Below, one piece after another: positions 37,387-48,320 of a stretch of DNA of 64,000 bases. The position numbers were made by a program, and so were the translations under genes. Positions within the stretch are counted from its first letter, which is position 1; every line of letters begins with the position of its first letter. The stretch comes from Epiperipatus broadwayi. Taxonomy: Eukaryota > Onychophora > Udeonychophora > Euonychophora > Peripatidae. The stretch lies in contig JAQFVV010012544.1 of NCBI GenBank assembly GCA_028023455.1, positions 310,001 through 374,000 on the forward strand. The letters run 5' to 3'. Under the pieces are notes generated by a model, which was not told the DNA's origin, searched no databases, and saw only the letters and a program-made list of their open reading frames with translations.

Positions 37387-38654
37387 ATCTAAAATTGGTT
37401 TATTTTTTTATAGAAAAATAGAACTACAACTAAAATTAATATAATTATCATATTCAAATAAAATAATAAAATTAGTTTAACATAAAAAATAAAATTGTTT
37501 TACCAGTATTTCACTTTTTTATTAAGGCAATGAAGAACATAGAAATTAATTACTATAATGGTTTACTTTATGTAATTATTAGAATACTCCTGACATGCCC
37601 ATTATTGACATTTGGATCTAATAGAATTTGAGATTTTTGATTAAAGTTTATAATTTTCCATTTAGTTTTGAGAATTTTTAAGTAACTATATTACAGACAA
37701 CTCAAGTACCTATGAAATGTTGATTTATAAGTGGATACTTTTTGCTAGAATACAATAATCTCATGATATTAAAAGTTGACCAAATTAGTAACAATTCATT
37801 TTCCGTAGAGCAAACATATATAATGTAATATATTCATCCAGGCTGGTAAATAGGTTCTATTTTACAATTTTCTTCATTCTTTGAATAAATTATAATTTTA
37901 ATTATATAAACTCTCATTAATTATGTAATTTTTTGTTATAAACTGTAATTTTCTTTGATATTTAAAGCAAAATTACTTATATAGCTATTTTAATGATGTT
38001 TTACATTTTTGATCTTTTTTGAATTATTTGTCTGATACTAACAGAAACAAATGTAGTAAGACAATTGTAAAGATAAAAGACGTTAATCTGCCAAATAATA
38101 ACAGGAACTTTGTACATATATATAATCCATGGGTATGTATGAATGTCTGTAAGGCTGTTACATGTCAAATTCACACCCAATAAATATTGTTTGTTCAAAA
38201 TGTTGTCAAATTCACAATTGAAAAATAGAAAGAAAGAAAGAAAAAAACAATAAATTTGTTTTATAAATAAATAACTATACCTAACAAAATTGTAATTTAT
38301 ATTATGAGCATTTTGTGATAAAAGAAGTAATTTCACTCTTTATATTTAATAATCCATAATTTTTGTCATGAGGCATATTTTATGCAAAGGAAGTAATCCC
38401 ATTCTTAACAGTGTAATTTTTTATGAAGCATTTTGTGTAAAAGAGTTCCTTTTTTCAATATATTTAAGAGGCTTAATTTGATTATGAGCATTTTATTCAA
38501 AGCAAGTAATTCCCCCAAAAAGCAACCAATTAAAAAACATATTACAAAAATGGCAGCCTTTCTATAGAATAAGTACAATTGCCAGAAAGTTATTTATCCA
38601 TAATGCTCTATTGGAGTAGTCTCTGATTTTTTTTTATTCAGAGGGCACTCCAGT
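37387..38654. other. AT-rich spacer
   Basis: The minus frame 38001-38336 (111 codons) is AT-driven and has no domain. A repeated AT-rich phrase around GAGCATTTTNTG(T)AAAG recurs near 38307, 38426 and 38487, a loose tandem pattern. Confidence 0.4.
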
Positions 38655-38920
38655 AAATAATTTTATTACATAATGTATAACACTGTCAAATTCACATATC
38701 AAATATAATAGTTGTATTTAAAAAATTGTAATTTATTTTAGTTTTATTAATACCTATGGGATGCAAAATTGTAATTTATTTTAGTTTTATTAATACCTAT
38801 GGGATACAAATGTATCCCATAGGTATTAATAAAACTAAAATAAATTACAATTTTTAAATATAACTATTATATTTGATATGTGAATTTGACAGTGTTATAC
38901 AGTATATAATAAAATTATTT
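38655..38920. repeat. Near-perfect palindrome with a duplicated inner block
   Basis: The outer arms start AAATAATTTTATTA (38655) and end with the inverse at 38920. The centre is ATGGGATACA-AA-TGTATCCCAT (about 38799-38820). On the left side only, a block of about 46 bp (ending in CCTATGGGAT) is present twice in tandem (about 38727-38762 and 38766-38805). The string AGCAACCAATTAAAAAACA flanks both sides (about 38521 and 38941). Confidence 0.9.
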
Positions 38921-39987
38921 CTTTAAAAAAAGTTGTCAAAGCAACCAATTAAAAAACAACAGTGTTTTCCATAAGCCAAGTACAGTCTTATATACATATC
39001 CTTTAATTATTTTTCTCTAAATTAATAACTTTAAAATAAATTTAAAACTTACAAAAGAAAATTATATTTCTGCTATTGCATTTCATATTTACTGTGGTAA
39101 TTATTTTTTTTCTAGTCTGTTTCAATTTATACATTTTTTTTATTTTACTAGAACATTTTAAATTGATAAAACTTATCATAAATCACCCTAAAATTGTTTT
39201 CAAATGGAGCTTAAAATCTAATATTATTGAGTTTTAAAAAAAGAATTATCAACTCCATATTTTTTAAAGAATGGAAATTGGAAACAATTTGTTTCTGCAA
39301 TCTGACTCAAGTCAAACTGTGATTTTAAATGTACAAATCATATTTCTTCATTTTAAAAATACTAAAGAACAAATTAATAGATTAAAGTGAAAGAAGATGT
39401 ATTCAATTTAAAAATAACAGTGAATAATGACTTATAAAAATAAATCATATAGATTTATATATAATTCTGTATGTTTCATTCTACATTATTTATTTATTTT
39501 TGTAAATTACAAATTTCATTAGTCCTCACATGTTACTATTGTCTTTAACTAAGCAAGTGAAGATTAAAAAATGATTAAAATGTTAACATACAATCTATAA
39601 ATTTTGATGTATTTTTTATTTAATGAATACATCAATAATATGATCATTTGCTGACAAATGGTTTAAGCCATCCATGTCCCCTATGCACATTAAAGGTCAG
39701 ATCAACTATATGTAAAGAACAATCATTATGGAGACTTTTCACAGACAATCTTTTGATCCACTATCCACCATGATTTTATATATCTATTTTTGGACTACTT
39801 TTTTTATTGTATTTGGTTTTTAAATTAAATGATCTATATTGAATAATTATACAAATTTATAATTGTGAGTGATTAAAAAATCTGGATAAAATGCAATTAT
39901 TTAGTTTGTGTTTGGGGCCACAAATACTTCATGTAAAACTGCTTGAGCATATGAATTTAATTTAGTGTATACCTTTATCAATATTGA
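38921..39987. other. AT-rich spacer
   Basis: Nothing was recognised apart from the flanking string shared with 38521. Confidence 0.35.
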
Positions 39988-40080
39988 TCTTAATATTTTA
40001 TATAAATCTAATTTATTCAAATCACTCCAAACACTTTCTAGTAAAAACCTTTTATTGTAATATATATATACATACACCTA

Positions 40081-40113
40081 CATTTCAACTGTCCTGCAGT
40101 CTTCTTCAGAGCT
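40081..40113 (-). other. Conserved hairpin motif, copy a
   Basis: The minus strand reads CTGAAGA, A, stem GACTG, loop CAGGA, stem CAGTT, GAAA. The first stem pair is G-U, where copy b has G-C. Confidence 0.45.
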
Positions 40114-40930
40114 ATAATATAATGAACAAAATAAAATACATAAATAATATCATAAAAATGTAAACAATAAAAAACTAACAACAACATAAAATAAAACTAA
40201 AATAAATATAATTAAACCCAAACAAAATAATCCAGTTAATATAAAATAAAGTATACAATATAAATAGAAAATAAATATAAATTATACATGTGTATTCCTG
40301 ACTATATACTATTCAAGAACAACTATTAATTTAAATATATTATGTATTTTTATTATTTTAACAATCTCTTAATTACTTCTATTTCTTATAAACTTTATTT
40401 TTATTAGCTCCACCTCAAAATATTTAATAATTTTATATCCATATAATTATCAATTCAACAGTAATTCATTTATTACTATTTTTAATTTTTAAATCATATA
40501 GTATCTATTATTTCCTTACTCTTCTGTTAAAATCAATGAATTACTGTTGAAATGACAATTATATAAATATAAAATTATTAAATATTTTGAGGTGGAGCTA
40601 ATAAAAATAAAGTTTAAGCTTATAATGAATAGAAATAATTAAGAGATTATTAAAAATAATAAAAATGAATAATATATTTAGATTAATAGTTGTTCTTAAA
40701 TATGTATGTATATAGTTAGGAATAGACATGTATAATTTATATTTATTTTTTATTTATATTGTATATTTTATTTTATATTAACTGGATTATTTTATTTGGG
40801 TGTAATTATATTTATTTCAGTTGTATTAGGTTTGTTATATATTTTATGTTGTTTTTAATTTGTTTTTTACATTTTTATGGTATTATTTATATAGTTATGT
40901 ATTTTATTTTATTTTGTTCATTATATCATA

Positions 40931-40963
40931 GCTCTGAAGAAGACTGCATGACAGTCGAAATGT
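40931..40963 (+). other. Conserved hairpin motif, copy b
   Basis: The plus strand reads CTGAAGA, A, stem GACTG, loop CATGA, stem CAGTC, GAAA. This copy has a perfect five-base stem. TGTA follows directly and TACA appears about 20 nt further on, which could make a weak third stem. Confidence 0.45.
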
Positions 40964-41159
40964 AAGTGTATGTGTATATAAGTACAATAAAAGGTTTTTG
41001 CTAAAAAGTGTTTGAAGTGATTTAGATAAATTGGATTTGTATAAGATATTATAGCAAAAATAAAGAAAAAGATTATTTTGACCTTAATATTGTTATGAAT
41101 GTCTAATCATTGTTGTTACATTCTGATATTATTTTAGTAATTTAACAAGATTTTGTATA

Positions 41160-42010
41160 AATGTCTTCATCATTGCATAAATTATTTTTAAGACTTTTTG
41201 GTAAAATGAAAATCCACTTTGCTCAATACTTTATTCAGATGTATTGTATCAAAACTACTTTTAGATTCAGTTTCATCTTTTGGGTGGGTATAAATTCAAT
41301 GTTCTCTATGGATAATTTGTATATAATCTTAGTAATTGCCTTTTATAGGACTTATATATCTATAATTTGTAACATCCATTTTATCTTTCTTAATTATCAA
41401 CCTTACAATTTAGTTTTTCCAAACATCAAAAAAAGGTTATATCTTTTAAATATTTGATAGATAGTTTTTTTAATAATATCTTTATATTTGTCTACTTCCT
41501 TTAAAATGTCTATAATACATTAATCACTTTTTAGAATATTGTCATTCTTCAATGATTTAATTGCCTGTTACACATTTTTCATTTAAAGTACTTCACACTT
41601 AACATAGTATATTTTTTATTCTAATTACTATATTCTATCACTTCATGATGTCAGTTCTTTTTTACTAATAGTTTCACTTTTTATTTGTCAAATGTTTTAT
41701 ATTTAAGACCATAATATGGTGCTTTACACTTCTTAGACTGTTCTTTTTGTAAACCTTTTTTTCAACTCATATTTATATCATCATTAAATCTTTTCCATAA
41801 TATTTTACAAAACTCCAGATCTTCTATTCTTTTAAATATATCATTTAAAATATTTAAATATTTATTTTTTTCATGTATTTTCCATCTCAATTAAAAATTT
41901 ATTAATAAATTATTGTACTTTTTGTAATTATATATAAATGAATTTTTAATCAATTATGAAATATATATTTTTATTTATGTTATTAGATTCCAAATTAGCT
42001 TCAAAATTTT
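41160..42010 (-). pseudogene. Old RTE LINE internal fragment
   Basis: On the minus strand this follows the intact RTE from the start of RT (matching about 13330-13600) into the linker (about 13620-14200). Examples are 41240-41290, which matches the region around 13365-13420, and 41765-41840, which matches 13960-14035. Both ends are missing and the frame is destroyed. The plus frame 41161-41457 is its antisense shadow. Confidence 0.75.
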
Positions 42011-42012
42011 TT

Positions 42013-42417
42013 ACTATCTTAAAATAATATATATATTAAAAATAATTCAATCAAAAATTATTTAATAAGACAACTTTTTAAAAAATATTATGTTTAATAA
42101 ACTTCACCAACCCAGATTTCGCTTCTATATTGGAGCCTTATCAAGATGTAAATACATAAAGTTATATTATAATTCCTTCTATTTTATAGCAACTCCATCT
42201 ATAGGCTTCATTTTACATTACAATATTTAAACTAAAATAATCTATTTCCTATTCATTACATACATAAATAATTATACATAATATTTACTTATAAATTATA
42301 ATCATGTATTTACATTATATAATCACATATTTATATTTTAATATTATTTATAAATTTCCTAATTTTCTCTTTTTTACATATTATTTTTTTGATTGAATTA
42401 TTTTTAATATATTACGT
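42013..42417. mobile_element. Terminal-inverted-repeat element, about 405 bp
   Basis: Imperfect terminal inverted repeats of about 35 bp: AAAAATAATTCAATCAAAAA near 42042 and its inverse near 42390. The interior is non-coding. It contains on the minus strand (about 42105-42145) a TTGATAAG-stem-GCGAAAT string that loosely resembles the hairpin motif family. It lies exactly at the edge of the RTE fossil, so it may have inserted into it. Confidence 0.6.
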
Positions 42418-42689
42418 TGCAAAGACAACATTATGAACAAGTTTTAATTTAAAATTTGATCATTTTTTGATATATATATATGAAGTAGTTTTGAGGTTTA
42501 ACTGTGTATTATTTTCAATTTCTTCTCAAAAGTTTTCATGAAATACCATTGTCAAGATTAAGTTTATTTTAAAATACTATTAAATGTCAAATAGTAATGA
42601 AATTGAGTGTGAGATAAAAAATGAGATTTAGCATGAAATAGTTGAGCTTTCAGAATAAGATGATTCACAAAATGCTTTATTTTTTTCAG

Positions 42690-43445
42690 TTTCATCACTA
42701 ATTGATTTTAAGTTCATATTAGAAGATATAAAATAAGTTCTATCCACAAGGTTGGAATACATAGTGTTTCATCATCTTTATTTGAACCAGTTGGTCTTTT
42801 TAATATTTCAGTAGACTCCCTCTTGGGTTACAAATTATACTTTTCTAAATTGGCACATATTTTAGCATTATCAAAATCAGATTTGTAACCATTTCTAAAA
42901 AAAGGTGAAGTAAAAGCTGATGTATTTAACTTCTGATTGAAGGTATTTATATGTTCTTTAATCCAGATATTAATTTGGATTAACCTACATAGCTTTTTAA
43001 GCAGTGTAAACATGGAATTTCATAAATACCTTGGTAATCCAAAAGTACTCTGTCTTCATGTTAATGGAAAAAAAATCACATTATTATTGGTAGGGGAAAA
43101 ATAGTCTTTATGTTAATATTAGACAACCTTCTAATGATCTTATCAGCGAATCCTTTAATATAAAGTAAAACCACTCTAAACTAGTTGAATTATTAATTTG
43201 ATCCCCTTTTTTCTTTTTAGTATCAGTGCTATGTAAATCTTCATATATGATGATTTTATTGTAGCCATTAGTAAGTAGAATATTTTTTAAGTTTTATTTC
43301 TTGAGTAAGATGATCTTTATCAGACAAACTACAAGCTTTTGTCAAAAGATTTTTTACTCCAAAAAATGTTTGAGCAGGATGATGATGATGAAAATTAAAA
43401 TTAAGATATGTGTCTGTATGGGTAGATTTTCTGTAAACCAGTATT
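42690..43445 (-). pseudogene. PLE fragment, left arm (RT thumb to post-nuclease region)
   Basis: The minus frame 43268-43534 reads SILVYRKSTHTDTYLNFNFHHHHPAQTF and then CSLSDKDHLTQEI, a PLE thumb region. Further along, KVFMKFHV (shifted frame, about 43020) marks the decayed GIY-YIG start, and 42828-43013 reads LNTSAFTSPFFRNGYKSDFD, a post-nuclease stretch. Stops separate the pieces. The RT catalytic motifs are absent because the arm begins after them. Confidence 0.75.
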
Positions 43446-44225
43446 GATAAGGAGTGATCACATTTTGATTGCAAGAAAGTGTGATGACTTCTTATCAGTA
43501 TTGGTTTACAGAAAATCCACCCATACAAACACATATCTTAATTTTAATTCTCACCATCATCCTGGTCAAATATTTTCTGTAAGAAAAAATATTTTGATAA
43601 GATTTTGTAGTTTATCTGATAAAGATTATCTTATTCAGGAAATAGAACTTACAAAAAATATTCTACTTTCTAAGGTTTCAATAAAAATATATACAAATCT
43701 TTACATAGCATTGATAGTAAAAAGAAAAAAGAGGATCAAATTAATAATGTAACTGGTTATAGAAAGGTTTTAGCTTATATTAAAGATGTCATCGATAAGA
43801 TCAGAAGAAAGCTATCTAATTTTAACATAAAGTCTACTTTTTCTACCAGCAAAGAAAAAATGATTTTTTCCATAAAATTAAAGAAAGTTTATTTTAGGAA
43901 TACCAAAGTGTTTATGAAATTCCATGTTACAGCGTGTAAGTTAATCCAAAAGATAAATTAATGTCAGAAATAAGAAACATAAAAATGTTATCTATCAGAA
44001 TCTAAATACATCAGCTTTAACTTCACATTTTTTTAGAAATTGGTCACAAATCTGATTTTGATATTGATAACATACTGATTAATTTGGAAAAGTATGATTT
44101 GAAAACGATGAGAGAGTCAATTAAAATATTGCAAAGACCAACTGGTCTAGATAAAGCTGATGAAGCATAATGCACTTTCAGCCTTGTGGAACCATTTATT
44201 TTATTTATTACTTCTAATATAAACT
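43445..44225 (+). pseudogene. PLE fragment, right arm
   Basis: The plus frame 43444-43752 reads SVLVYRKSTHTNTYLNFNSHHHPGQIFSV and then SLSDKDYLIQEIELTKNILLS. Past 43750 a shifted frame gives YEIPCYS (near 43915), the GIY-YIG entry. It then continues through GHKSDFDID (about 44045) and LEKYDLKTMRESIKILQRPTGLDKADEA (about 44085-44168). It is slightly better preserved than the left arm. The catalytic RT motifs are missing. Confidence 0.75.
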
Positions 44226-44460
44226 TAAAATCAGTTAATGGGTGAAGCTGAGATAAATAAATATTTTGTTAATCCACATACTCAGTCTCATTCTTTATCT
44301 CACACTCAATCCTGTTATTATTTGAGATCTAATGGTTTTTCTTTAAAAACTTAATCTTGACAATGGTAGATGCTATTTCATTGAAACACTGGAAAGTAAT
44401 CAAAAATAATAATGGGTTTAACCTAAAACTACTTTATTTATATCATATCACCACGAAAAC

Positions 44461-44870
44461 ATTAAGTATAATAGTATATATATCAATTTGAGTTATTATT
44501 GAATCACTTCAAGATGAATATATATACATACACATATAATGTTTTGAGTTTAACTCATTGCAACCGTTTATATATACTTGAAGTACCATCTAGCATCAGG
44601 ATGGGTCACTACATTTTAAAAACGAAATATACTTTTATTTTTTTCCTCCTTCATAATATATACAGAATTCTCTGCAATGACTTTGTTAAAATTGATGAAT
44701 TTTTAAACAATCACATGTTTATTTCTGATTATTCTAAAACCTAGTTGACAAATAAAACTGGAAAGTGTAAAATTTCTTTCCTTTTTTAATCATGTCCATG
44801 CTGATTTAAATACTAATATTATATATATGTAAATTAATTAATAAATGAAAACTGTTATATAAATGAAGTT
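44461..44870. other. AT-rich spacer
   Basis: The plus frame 44499-44744 (81 codons) has no recognisable domain. Confidence 0.35.
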
Positions 44871-44998
44871 AAAACCACCGGGCTGTCAAGCGTTGTTAGC
44901 CGAGAGGTCATCGCAGCCACCTTGTTGGTTGCAGATGGTTGTGGGTTCGCGTCCCGGCCGATGCTATGACATATGAAAAAAAAAAAACCACTGGGCTG
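44871..44998 (+). mobile_element. tRNA-derived SINE, copy 3, with target-site duplication
   Basis: The body lies at about 44886-44983: TCAAGCG, box A TTAGCCGAGAGGT, box B GGTTCGCGTCC, GGCCGATGC, tail TATGACATATG and an A run. Flanking 15-bp direct repeats read AAAACCACCGGGCTG (44871-44885) and AAAACCACTGGGCTG (44984-44998), with one mismatch. Compared with copy 2, this copy lacks about 12 bases between the boxes. The box A letters resemble class II tRNAs (Leu or Ser). Confidence 0.92.
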
Positions 44999-45679
44999 AA
45001 ATGTATTAAAGTGCAGCATCAATCAGACCACTCTGTAGACTGAAAGAAAACAATAGAAAATTTGTCAAAACTATTACTGCCCAAAAATGACCACTTTTCA
45101 TTAGTGAATAAACATTGCTATGTATGATTTAATAACTTGGCATTATTTCTATAAGAGTTGAGATACAATGTATAGTAACATTTCTTATATTCTAACTGAA
45201 ATTTATACTCACATTAGAAAGTCGGGCATTTAAATTTAATATTATTAATGAATAAACACAAATGTATATTATTAAAAAAATGGAAACTCCATCATAAAAA
45301 TGAAATTGAATACACACCTAACTGATGAGAGAGTTTTAATTTCAATTGGGGTGTAAGAAATATTGCTATACATTGAATCTCAATTCTTATAGCTGTAATG
45401 TCCAGTTATTAGCTTATGCATAACAATGTGAGTAACTCGTCAAAAGCAGTACCCTTTTGATCAGTAGTATCTTGAACAAGTTTGTTATCATTTTCTTTTT
45501 ATAGAACAAATCTGATTGATTTCTGGATTTTAATACACCTTAGTTGTGGTTTAACTTCATTTTCAGAATGAATGTATCATCAAATTTATCCAGTTTCTTT
45601 TATCCATAGTCTCTATGCTTCACATGATCTAGTTTCTTCTATCCATAGTGTCTTTTCTTCATATCATGTTGAAAAAGTT
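44999..45679. other. AT-rich spacer
   Basis: Nothing was recognised. At about 45590-45655 a phrase around TAGTTTCTTNTATCCATAGT is present twice in tandem. Confidence 0.4.
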
Positions 45680-45989
45680 GATTATTTTATCCATGCATCT
45701 TAAATGTGATCATTTTCTAAATCTTATAATTCAAGTTTAGACTTCCACTTCAATAATCTCAATTGTCAAGTTTAATCTTCTGCTAGAATCATTCATCTAT
45801 TATCCTCTCTTCTAACAATATACATATAGATAATCTTTATTTCAATTTTTTAATCCTTTCAATAATCTCACCAATAACTTTTTTTTTTATTTTCACCTAC
45901 AACAATCATTATGGATCACTTCACTGCACATGCACTGTATACTAATAAACACTTTTCAGAAATATTCTTCTATCCAAATGCAAGATAAA

Positions 45990-46117
45990 GTTGTATTTGT
46001 ATATTGGACTATTTCCATCATCCAGTATTGAATATTGAATACTAAAAGTTGAATGTACTTTGAAAATTTAAATAAAGTTATTTTTTTCTAAAAACTAGTC
46101 CAATATATAAATACAAC
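45990..46117. mobile_element. Small MITE, deleted relative of 36972-37386, inside an RTE fossil
   Basis: It is 128 bp long. The 21-bp terminal inverted repeats differ at one base: GTTGTATTTGTATATTGGACT, and the inverse of the right end GTTGTATTTATATATTGGACT. The inner part keeps AATTTAAATAAAGTTATTTTTTTCTAAA from the larger element's right arm. The middle of the long element is missing. It must be younger than the RTE copy it interrupts. Confidence 0.8.
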
Positions 46118-46924
46118 TAAAATACTGTCATCATTAACATTCAGGAAAATATAAGATAAAGTCTTTTGAAAAGATAGAATGAATCCACTTTACATTTTTA
46201 ACTTAAATGCATATGTAGTGGAGTGATCCCTAGTGATTATTACCCATTAAAACAGTATTACAAAATTAGATAACTCAATATTCTTACCCATGTATTGTTA
46301 ATCTCTTCAACTTCACTGAGTGATCTGAAATTTATGTATTCTTTTCTGTCAACTAATCACATTTCAGGTTTATAAGTAAGAATTGGTATTACACATCTAT
46401 TACAAATCTTCCTTTTCAATCACATAGGGATATTTTCATTTAATGTTAAATTATTTATATCAAACATTCCATCCAAGTTTAATTCTGTTATTACTTACAT
46501 CCACTATGTTTTCAGCTGTATAATTAATTGGAACAAGGTATATATAATTGTTAATTTCTTGATTATCAATCTTTATTTTTTAACATTTAACTTTAAATAT
46601 TTATTTTTAGTCCTATTGTTTTCAATCTGGTAATGCTTGCAACATTGCCTGAAACTTTAAAGCATTATTTTTAAAATTACAACTACTTCCTCTGCAAAAT
46701 CTACATGATTTTAATACTCTCCATTTATTTTTATTTCCTTAACTTTTTTTTTAATCTACAAAATACTTCTTGTAAATCTATTGTAAAAAGATTTGTAGAT
46801 ATTGAATCATCTTGTTAGACACTCATTCCAATATTAATCTTCTTAGCTTTACAATGTAATCTATTTACTGAAATTAATTTCTTATATATATATATAGCTT
46901 AAGATTATATATATATGTCTTAGG

Positions 46925-46927
<3 letters not shown>

Positions 46928-46962
<35 letters not shown>
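46928..46962. repeat. (TA)n run in the RTE fossil
   Basis: A TA microsatellite preceded by related short TA runs after TTAGGATTA-like units (46903-46935). Confidence 0.85.
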
Positions 46963-46964
<2 letters not shown>

Positions 46965-47172
46965 GATTATTTTTTGTTGGTCCAAACCTTTAATTATTCT
47001 GAAAATTTTTATATACTTAAACACTTTTCATATTCTACAAATTCAAAGCATAATGATAATTCATTATCATGGGCCATTTCTATAATTTCTTTGAATATTT
47101 TAATATGGTTTACAGTAATAAAATCACTTAATTTGCCACTTTTTCTATTGGTTGGTTTGAATCTAAATTTTT

Positions 47173-48320
47173 CATTATGAAAGCAAAGATCCACAAATTT
47201 CTTTTAATCAGACAAACTAAAATTGTTATGGGAGAATGAAATGCTAGAATTTGAAAATTATTTAAAAATGAATGAATTGTCAATAAATATGGATATGGTG
47301 ACAGAAATAAGAAAAGACAAGCCTATGTAATTTTTAAAAAAAAAAGAAAAATTATGCACTATGCTAAAACTTTCTTTGAGAGGAAAATGGATATGAAAAC
47401 ATGTAAATGAAAGTACAGATAGGATTTGATTCTATATTAATTAATATAAAACATATATTTCAATATTTTAATGTTTTTAATTGATTTAACACAAAAAGTG
47501 ATTATCAATTAGTGAGATGTAAGGTATACGTTAACACAAAATTACAATAGTAAAAATTATTAAGAGAAACAGTATTAAGATCTCCCATTCAAAATTACTC
47601 CAGTGAATTTAAATTAGAACTTTTAATTTATTTTAAAATATTGTTAGATTTTGAATATGGTTCAAATTTGAATAAAATCATTAAGAATTACAATAGATAA
47701 GCTGTTAAGAACTGGGAAAAAATTACTTGCACAAAAGAGCTGCATAAGAAAAAATAAAAGAATATGAAAATGTTCTAAATGACATTTTAAAAAGAATTGC
47801 TGTAATTTTGTAAAATGTTTCAATTTTTTTTAATAATGATGAAAAAATATATAAGTTGGTAAGAAAAGCTATAGATGAGAAGAAACTACAAAATTATAAA
47901 GCAACATCTTTGTATTAAAAGAAAAGATATTTCTGTAATAAGAATAAAAGATGCAACTATTATTAAAATAAAATGGCATCATGATATGTGTGAAATAGTT
48001 CTATAAAGAATTTTACAGTAATAATAATAAAAAAATCACACAAAGTATTTCCTACACTTATTACATCTGCTTTTCCAAACATTATGAATGAAAAGGAGAG
48101 GCATAAAATTTAATCTATGCAGAAAGAAAAGTGCCAGGGTACAACAGAATTATTATTAATATCTTACAAGAAGGAAGTTAAAAAAATTTAAAATATTACC
48201 AAAGTTATATACCAAATGCCTAAGTTATAAAGATATATGAGATAATTGGAATAATGCATTTTACGAAACATTCTAAAGAATATATTACAAATTGCACACT
48301 AATTAATCTTTTATAAGTCA
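47173..48320 (+). pseudogene. Inverted 5' portion of the same RTE insertion
   Basis: On the plus strand this follows the intact RTE from just before the GDFNARIG motif (KIVMGE and NARI-like codons at 47218-47255) through KWTWKHPNE-like (about 47385-47410) and SDHRLV-like codons (about 47500-47520), the linker, and the KVIYQMSK / DDWKNA region (about 48200-48260), to about the NYRPISLL region (about 48290-48320). It stops close to where the minus-strand part begins in element coordinates, so the two parts are nearly complementary with little overlap. The 5' end of the endonuclease is missing. Confidence 0.75.

Larger units (their letters stand above)
39988..41050. repeat. 1-kb palindrome carrying hairpin motif copies at both arms
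   Basis: The left arm 39988-40478 and right arm 40541-41050 are inverse copies of about 490-510 bp with a spacer of about 60 nt. Each arm holds one outward-pointing copy of the CTGAAGA-stem-GAAA motif: 40081-40113 (-) and 40931-40963 (+). The plus frame 40759-40965 ends through this motif and reads SSEEDCMTVEM; I treat it as chance. No coding domain is present. It may be a non-autonomous relative of the PLEs in the window or a foldback element. Confidence 0.85.
42470..44460. repeat. Head-to-head pair of Penelope-like element copies (2-kb inverted repeat)
   Basis: The left arm (42470-43440, coding sense on minus) and right arm (43440-44460, coding sense on plus) mirror each other. Mirrored landmarks include the GTCAAGATTAAG string (42551) with its inverse (about 44350), the LEKYNL/LEKYDL codons near 42830 and 44090, and the LVYRKSTHTDTYLNF / LVYRKSTHTNTYLNF codons near the centre (about 43400-43530). 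The arms differ by small indels. The paired form may reflect inverted insertion or template switching, which is often seen for PLEs. Confidence 0.85.
45680..47172 (-). pseudogene. Old RTE copy, 3' portion of a 5'-inverted insertion
   Basis: The minus strand follows the intact RTE from the HQPREQAGF region to near the 3' end. The frame 47009-47194 reads SDFITVNHIKIFKEIIEMAHDNELSLCFEFVEYEK, the counterpart of RT motif A and the stretch before it. At 46275-46490 the DNA matches 12515-12745; at 45680-45880 it matches 12340-12490. A small terminal-inverted-repeat element (45990-46117) and some extra DNA interrupt it. TA expansions lie near 46885-46960. Its partner segment continues on the opposite strand from 47173. 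Confidence 0.8.

Noticed and set aside
40759-40965. Plus frame ending SSEEDCMTVEM as a protein gene
   Set aside because: The frame is mostly hydrophobic low-complexity sequence from AT-rich DNA, and its end is the translation of the recurring hairpin.
40931-40990. A definite hammerhead ribozyme
   Set aside because: The core letters fit, but there is an extra base before stem II and no clear stem III with a cleavage triplet. It is kept only as a hypothesis.
47009-47194. Minus frame with RT-like residues as an independent gene
   Set aside because: It is a short surviving piece of an old RTE copy; the surrounding frames are full of stops.
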